The notes under the pieces are model-generated. The model saw only the letters and a list, made by a program, of their open reading frames with translations, did no database searches and had not been told where the DNA came from. The position numbers and the translations under genes were made by a program. From assembly GCA_008017145.1 (NCBI GenBank), contig SSGY01000190.1:1-9079 (forward strand): 9,079 bases of DNA, written 5' to 3'. Shown one piece after another: positions 5,379 through 9,079 of this stretch. Source of the stretch: Neisseriales bacterium. GTDB lineage: Bacteria; Pseudomonadota; Gammaproteobacteria; Burkholderiales; UBA11063. Position 1 is the stretch's first letter, and every line of letters starts with the position of its first letter.

Positions 5379-7316
5379 CTACCAGTTATAGTAGTATATA
5401 TGGTATGAATTATATTTATATTCGTCGCTAGCACCACCATTGAGGGTAATATTCGGTTCATTTATTGCTGGTTGACTAGTTGTAATACCGTTACTATAGT
5501 CTAATGCAATGCCGCTAAATCCTGTTGGTCCATCGCTATCACCACTATTATTTACCGCATGGCAAGTCAAATCATAACGCACACAGCTAATGTAAACATA
5601 CATATCAACACCGTCATCAGAACGATTAGGATTCGGACCATAGCCAACATCATACACATGATATTGATCAGTTAAGCGCATGAAGTTTGAAGCTTGCCAA
5701 CCATCATGAACATGATAAGCGCCATTTTCTTGACTAAGACTATAATACTGACTTTGTCCACCAAAATATTGTGTATTGAGGTTAAAACCACGAATATCGA
5801 TAGTGTCATCATCTTCAAATAAACCTGCATCATAATCAATCGCCATGTCAGAATTAACTACATTGTATAATTCACCGCCTTGCCCGCTATAGTAGGTATT
5901 TCCAGTATAAGTTCCGCAGTACAAATTACCACCAACATTAGATAAGTTACCCGGACTACACATATCACCAATATCTTGCGCAGTATAGGCTTTGACACCA
6001 GTATTAGTGTTCACGCATTGAGTGGTAACATTTTTACCATTCCAGTTATAGTTATTACTAGGATTACTTTCTAACCATGCATAGCTAATATTGTTCAAAT
6101 TATCACAATTACTCGGGAAAGTATAATTACTCAATTGGCTACCACTAGGACCTGTTAGATATTGATTAATTGCCTGTTGTGCCTCAGTATAAATAATATA
6201 TTGTTTATATTTAAAAATCTGGAATAATGCTTGATGCGCTTGCTGATAGTTTTGATAATTGGATGGAGCACCCATGAAAGATGGTAAATCAATACTAGCA
6301 AGCTCAGGATCTCCAGAAAGATATTTGATTCTCAATAAACTATCGATAATTTGATAAGATTGCTGTAATCCAACATCATTATAAAATAACGCGGTTTTGA
6401 CAATTTGCGTCCATTGTGCCGCATTCAAAAATAGATTTTCATTAGCACTAAAATTATTTTGCCCGTAGTACGGATGTTGTGCTGTGTAATTATTAAATGC
6501 ATTGGCTAAATTAGTAGCAAACCAACCAGTTCCAGGAGCAATATTATTTACCCGAGTTGAATTCCAGCTACCATCACTATTTTCACTAATCAATAAATTG
6601 CCATTACTGCCAAGGTATGAATTATCACTATCATCAGAGAGTTGAGTAATTTGCGTATTTAAGTCAGCCGGAAAATTGGCATAAGCAGCATATACCCGTT
6701 GCTTAGCAAGTGGAATCATTACTGCTGACTCAGGAGAGATTGCAGGTATTACACCATTTTCCCAATCACCAGCATAATTAGTCGTGGCTGTTTGAGGATA
6801 TCCAGCATAGACATTTTGAGCAAAATTAGTGTAATCACCGTAAATATAACTGTTAATTGCATAAAAAGTTTGTGTTGACTGATCTGCAGTATTTTTATAG
6901 TAGTCATCGACAAAAGTTGTCAGAGTTTGGTTGATTGAAGTTAGTTGATTTTCAATCCCGTTCAACTGACTTTCGATTTGCATATTTTGTGCATCAGATG
7001 GAGAATTAAAAATTGTGATCCCCATTGAGTTTAAAAGATTCACGGCCAAATCAGTGCTTAATTCACCAGCTACTTCCCCTGCATCTTCACCAGCTAAATC
7101 AGCCAACTCACCTACTACAGGATTAAGAAATGTCATCACTCCGCCAGTTGCCGAAATCGTTGCCGAAGTATCTGCTATCGGGGCAGCATTTGAATTGTTA
7201 GCGGTATTTTGATTAGTATTTGGATTATTAGGATTACCACCACTATTACACGCTACCAGTAAACTGGAAGAAAGACCAGCTACGGCTAATAGGTTAATAA
7301 TTTTTTTGGTTTTCAT
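5379..7316 (-). CDS. Large lipoprotein of unknown function, 645 aa
   Basis: Two adjacent ATGs are possible. The one at 7316 is preferred because GGGG (7323-7326) lies 6 nt before it, as in the 920-aa gene; from 7319 the gap is only 3 nt. The signal peptide ends L-L-V-A-C with lipidated Cys23 and Asn at +2 (outer membrane by the usual rule). A low-complexity Asn/Pro/Thr tether covers about 25-48. Residues about 57-103 form a Gly/Ala-rich hydrophobic stretch with regularly spaced acidic residues. A predicted amphipathic or coiled-coil helix follows (about 112-140, ESQLNGIENQLTSINQTL). The middle is helical and Tyr/Gln/Asn-rich. The C-terminal third (about 400-645) has six Cys and acidic runs such as FEDDDTID (500-507), likely beta-rich. 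No enzyme motif was recognised. Small-residue hydrophobic segments followed by coiled helices occur in alpha-helical pore formers, but this is only a resemblance. Confidence 0.85.
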   Translation of the reverse strand: MKTKKIINLLAVAGLSSSLLVACNSGGNPNNPNTNQNTANNSNAAPIADTSATISATGGVMTFLNPVVGELADLAGEDAGEVAGELSTDLAVNLLNSMGITIFNSPSDAQNMQIESQLNGIENQLTSINQTLTTFVDDYYKNTADQSTQTFYAINSYIYGDYTNFAQNVYAGYPQTATTNYAGDWENGVIPAISPESAVMIPLAKQRVYAAYANFPADLNTQITQLSDDSDNSYLGSNGNLLISENSDGSWNSTRVNNIAPGTGWFATNLANAFNNYTAQHPYYGQNNFSANENLFLNAAQWTQIVKTALFYNDVGLQQSYQIIDSLLRIKYLSGDPELASIDLPSFMGAPSNYQNYQQAHQALFQIFKYKQYIIYTEAQQAINQYLTGPSGSQLSNYTFPSNCDNLNNISYAWLESNPSNNYNWNGKNVTTQCVNTNTGVKAYTAQDIGDMCSPGNLSNVGGNLYCGTYTGNTYYSGQGGELYNVVNSDMAIDYDAGLFEDDDTIDIRGFNLNTQYFGGQSQYYSLSQENGAYHVHDGWQASNFMRLTDQYHVYDVGYGPNPNRSDDGVDMYVYISCVRYDLTCHAVNNSGDSDGPTGFSGIALDYSNGITTSQPAINEPNITLNGGASDEYKYNSYHIYYYNW

Positions 7317-7373
7317 CATGCGCCCCTACAAAAAGAGTGTTGTTAATGAGAGCTCGTCTCATCTATAGGCGCT

Positions 7374-7379
7374 ATGATA
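7374..7379 (-). promoter_or_regulatory. Candidate -10 (TATCAT) of the 645-aa lipoprotein gene
   Basis: TATCAT on the minus strand lies 23 bp downstream of the direct-repeat box and about 55 bp upstream of the start codon. The hexamer at 17-bp spacing is AACCAC, a poor -35, which fits an activator-dependent promoter. TATAGA a little further downstream is an alternative. Confidence 0.4.
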
Positions 7380-7401
7380 TCATTCAGAAATTAGCAGTGG
7401 T

Positions 7402-7436
7402 TTCCCATGTTTGCATAGTTCATTCCCATTTTTGCA
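7402..7436 (-). promoter_or_regulatory. Direct-repeat regulator box, copy 2
   Basis: Read on the plus strand, TTCCCATGTTTGCA (7402-7415) and TTCCCATTTTTGCA (7423-7436) differ at one of 14 positions, with the spacer TAGTTCA. The units start 21 bp apart, so a protein bound to both would sit on one face of the DNA. It lies 86-120 bp upstream of the ATG at 7316, abutting the presumed -35 region. The second copy, at 4315-4349, has the same layout and the same distance to its own -10. The regulator is not identified. Confidence 0.6.
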
Positions 7437-7531
7437 AACTAGGTAAACCAACTGTTTTAATTAAAAATATACTCCCACATAAATGTAATACAAAGCGTTA
7501 CAACAAGGTTAGCACGAAATAGTCTGAGTAA

Positions 7532-8254
7532 TTAAACTTGATGGATCGTTATTTGGCTATCCTCAGCAATAATATAGCCACCGGGTAGATTATCTTCCCA
7601 GTCGGGAATCTCGTAGCGTGGAATAATTCTACCGTCAGCCAGTTGCACACTGTAATGCCCTGGGCGATGGGTATGACCGTGAATAACCGCATCTGCCTGA
7701 TATTTAAGAATATACTCGACAATTGAATCATCGACAACTTGATAGATATAATCAGGTTTACTGCCAGTTTGTGCATGAGATTTTTTCTCAAGCTTTTCCT
7801 TTAATTTGTAACGTAAGAATAGTGGAATCTTACGCAGGATAAACATCGTAATCGGATGCTGCAAGATCTTTTTCATTTTTTGATAACCGAGATCCAAAGT
7901 GCAAAAAGTATCGCCGTGACTGAGTAGGATTCTTTTCTCGGCTATTTCAACAATATGCATATCATTAATTAGTTGCATGCCACATTCTGCTGCAAAAACC
8001 TTACCGACGCCAAAATCATGATTACCACCACGAAAATAGAGCTTTGTTACAGAACTAAACTGTTGCAAATTATGACGCATTTCACGAATGAATTCATTAT
8101 CGTCATCGTCTCCTAACCAATAATCAAAAAAGTCTCCCAAGATATAGAGACCATCGATATTAGCACGCCAATCTTGTAACAACTGGTAAAAAAGTTGATT
8201 TTTCTCAATAGTTTGTGGAGAGAGATGTAGATCAGAAACAAAAATAAATTTCAT
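7532..8254 (-). CDS. lpxH: UDP-2,3-diacylglucosamine hydrolase
   Basis: LpxH cleaves the pyrophosphate of UDP-2,3-diacylglucosamine to give lipid X and UMP, the fourth step of lipid A synthesis, at the inner face of the inner membrane. It is a calcineurin-like metallophosphoesterase, and the metal-binding blocks are all present. These are SDLHL (Asp8, His10), GDFFDYW (Asp41), GGNHD (Asn78, His79), LSHGD (His113) and HGHTHRP (His194, His196). The LpxH-specific block GDTFCTLDLGYQ (114-125) matches the substrate-binding region of the E. coli enzyme. At 240 residues it has the family's normal length. The ribosome-binding site is weak (GAGCAG). The gene is monocistronic here, divergent from the chitin-binding lipoprotein gene, and is a housekeeping anchor beside accessory-looking genes. 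No clear terminator follows. Confidence 0.97.
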   Translation of the reverse strand: MKFIFVSDLHLSPQTIEKNQLFYQLLQDWRANIDGLYILGDFFDYWLGDDDDNEFIREMRHNLQQFSSVTKLYFRGGNHDFGVGKVFAAECGMQLINDMHIVEIAEKRILLSHGDTFCTLDLGYQKMKKILQHPITMFILRKIPLFLRYKLKEKLEKKSHAQTGSKPDYIYQVVDDSIVEYILKYQADAVIHGHTHRPGHYSVQLADGRIIPRYEIPDWEDNLPGGYIIAEDSQITIHQV

Positions 8255-8297
8255 GTGCTGCTCGTAATATTAAATGTTGCTAGATGGTTATTGCCGA

Positions 8298-8303
8298 ATT
8301 ATA
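8298..8303 (-). promoter_or_regulatory. lpxH: Candidate -10 (TATAAT) of lpxH
   Basis: A perfect TATAAT on the minus strand lies 44 bp upstream of the lpxH start codon. The upstream region has no good -35 (ATGAGT at 17-bp spacing). It is plausible on -10 strength and position alone. Confidence 0.4.
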
Positions 8304-8378
8304 TACTACTTTTATAAACTACTCATAGTTGTTAGAATCCTTTCACTGTTAAAAAACTGAGATTTTTCAAAAATATTA

Positions 8379-8407
8379 TTGCTTTTTCCTAAATCCTGTC
8401 CTATAAT
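8379..8407 (+). promoter_or_regulatory. Sigma70-type promoter of the chitin-binding lipoprotein gene
   Basis: TTGCTT (8379-8384) and a perfect TATAAT (8402-8407) are 17 bp apart. Transcription would start near 8414, leaving a leader of about 64 nt before the ATG at 8478. This is the best-formed promoter in the window, and it lacks the direct-repeat box. Confidence 0.6.
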
Positions 8408-8477
8408 TCAAAATAGGTTAAAAAGCGAATCTGCTTATATAACACTAATAATGTTCTATTTCTAAGGGCTAGCCATC

Positions 8478-9079
8478 ATGAATATCCAAAATCACAAAGT
8501 ATTGCTACTAATTCTTGCCGGGACACTCAGTGCATGTGGCAGTGGCACTTCGCAGTCAGCAACACAGTCAAATAGCACGAGTCGCGCATTTGGAGGCTTA
8601 GCATTAACAGGGGCTTCATCAGACCCATGTAGTGGTGTGCCTGCATGGAATAGTACAACAGCCTATGCAACCGCTGGTACATTAGTTGTTCAAAATGGTG
8701 TTAAATATGTAAATAACTGGTGGACACAAGGTAATAATCCAACTACAAGCAATGGTGGAGCTGGTAGCGGTCAACCATGGGCAAAGCAAGCAGTATGTGG
8801 TACTCCAACGCCTAGCCCGACTCCAAGTCCATCACCGAGCCCGACACCTACTCCTACGCCAGTTCCAACACCTACCCCAAGTCCGAGCCCTGCTCCAACC
8901 CCAGCACCGGATGATTATCCGCTATATAACACATCAGGTCAAAATAATTATACTGGTGGTACAATTGTAAGAGGGACAGACGGTAACTTATACCAATGTT
9001 TATCAAATATAGTAGCTCCATGGTGTAATAGTACTGCTGCATGGGCATATGCTCCAGGAACTGGCAGTGCATGGAATCA
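8478..9079 (+). CDS. Lipoprotein with two chitin-binding-type modules (partial, open at right edge)
   Basis: The frame has 200 codons and no stop before the window ends. AAGGG (8464-8468) precedes the ATG. The signal peptide ends L-S-A-C with lipidated Cys20 and Gly at +2, so it is probably an outer-membrane or surface protein. Residues about 51-107 form a carbohydrate-binding module of the CBM5/12 (chitin-binding) type: an AWNSTTAY start, GTLVVQNGVKY, and the Trp pair NNWWTQG followed by a second Trp (101). A Pro/Thr/Ser linker covers about 109-145. A second module-like stretch starts about 148 (NYTGGTIVRGTDGNLYQC), with Trp and Cys residues. Two such modules and a flexible linker are typical of chitinases, chitin-active oxygenases and chitin adhesins. 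Any catalytic domain lies beyond the window, so enzyme activity is not claimed. Confidence 0.85.
   Translation, partial: MNIQNHKVLLLILAGTLSACGSGTSQSATQSNSTSRAFGGLALTGASSDPCSGVPAWNSTTAYATAGTLVVQNGVKYVNNWWTQGNNPTTSNGGAGSGQPWAKQAVCGTPTPSPTPSPSPSPTPTPTPVPTPTPSPSPAPTPAPDDYPLYNTSGQNNYTGGTIVRGTDGNLYQCLSNIVAPWCNSTAAWAYAPGTGSAWN
8802..8912 (+). repeat. Pro/Thr/Ser linker-encoding low-complexity tract
   Basis: About 37 codons encode almost only Pro, Thr, Ser, with a few Ala/Val, in a repeating 'TPSP/TPTP' pattern. The DNA is locally much richer in C and G than its surroundings. Codons vary between units, so this is a protein-level repeat rather than a fresh tandem duplication. Such linkers separate binding modules in secreted polysaccharide-active proteins. 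Confidence 0.85.

Noticed and set aside
5321..5461. Longer phosphatase start at 5461 (355 aa)
   Set aside because: It overlaps the end of the 645-aa gene by over 80 bp and crosses the terminator. The inner ATG at 5320 has a ribosome-binding site and a Sec signal peptide.
7409..7439. Inverted repeat GTTTGCA / TGCAAAC around the second direct-repeat box
   Set aside because: It is perfect here but the matching positions near 4322-4352 do not keep it, so the direct repeat rather than the inverted one is the conserved signal.
7337..7522. Plus-strand ORF of 61 codons between lpxH and the 645-aa gene
   Set aside because: It covers the promoter and direct-repeat box of the minus-strand gene, has no ribosome-binding site, and its product resembles nothing known to me.
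8802..8912. Pro/Thr linker tract as a CRISPR array or minisatellite
   Set aside because: There is no constant repeat with unique spacers. The repeats exist at the protein level with varied codons inside an open frame.

Overview
This AT-rich window carries mostly bacterial export genes from a Gram-negative proteobacterium. The firmest taxonomic anchor is a complete lpxH (UDP-2,3-diacylglucosamine hydrolase of lipid A synthesis). LpxH is the version of this enzyme used by beta- and gammaproteobacteria. Low GC, Asn/Ser-rich surface proteins and chitin-binding modules would fit an aquatic or host-associated AT-rich lineage (for example Francisella/Legionella-like or an AT-rich Neisseriales), but the species cannot be named from the sequence.

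Layout, left to right. At 1-98 (minus) is the N-terminus of a small lipoprotein. From 99 to 484 is intergenic DNA with two inverted repeats and a doubtful 43-codon ORF. At 485-787 (minus) is an antibiotic-biosynthesis-monooxygenase (ABM) fold protein. From 788 to 1127 is a second intergenic stretch with a leader hairpin. At 1181-3943 (minus) is a 920-aa lipoprotein with a MACPF-like (pore-forming) core and a strong terminator at 1128-1159. From 3944 to 4393 is a regulatory stretch that contains a complete expression cassette without a gene: regulator box, -10, Shine-Dalgarno, ATG-AAC-TAA and terminator. At 4394-5320 (minus) is an exported cysteine phosphatase of the PTP-like inositol phosphatase (phytase) type. 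At 5379-7316 (minus) is a 645-aa lipoprotein of unknown function. At 7532-8254 (minus) is lpxH. At 8478-9079 (plus, running off the window) is a lipoprotein with two chitin-binding-type modules joined by a Pro/Thr/Ser linker.

Five of the seven clear genes encode exported proteins, four of them lipoproteins. The most interesting points are non-coding. A 35-bp block made of two 14-bp direct repeats at 21-bp spacing lies just upstream of the -10 of both the 645-aa lipoprotein gene and the gene-less cassette. The cassette also shares its ribosome-binding leader (23/25) and its terminator (32/32) with the 920-aa gene. Either a paralogous toxin-like gene was cleanly deleted, or a small RNA was made from the regulatory parts of the lipoprotein gene. 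The phosphatase gene sits directly behind a terminator with almost no room for a promoter of its own, so it probably depends on readthrough from the 645-aa gene or on an internal promoter.
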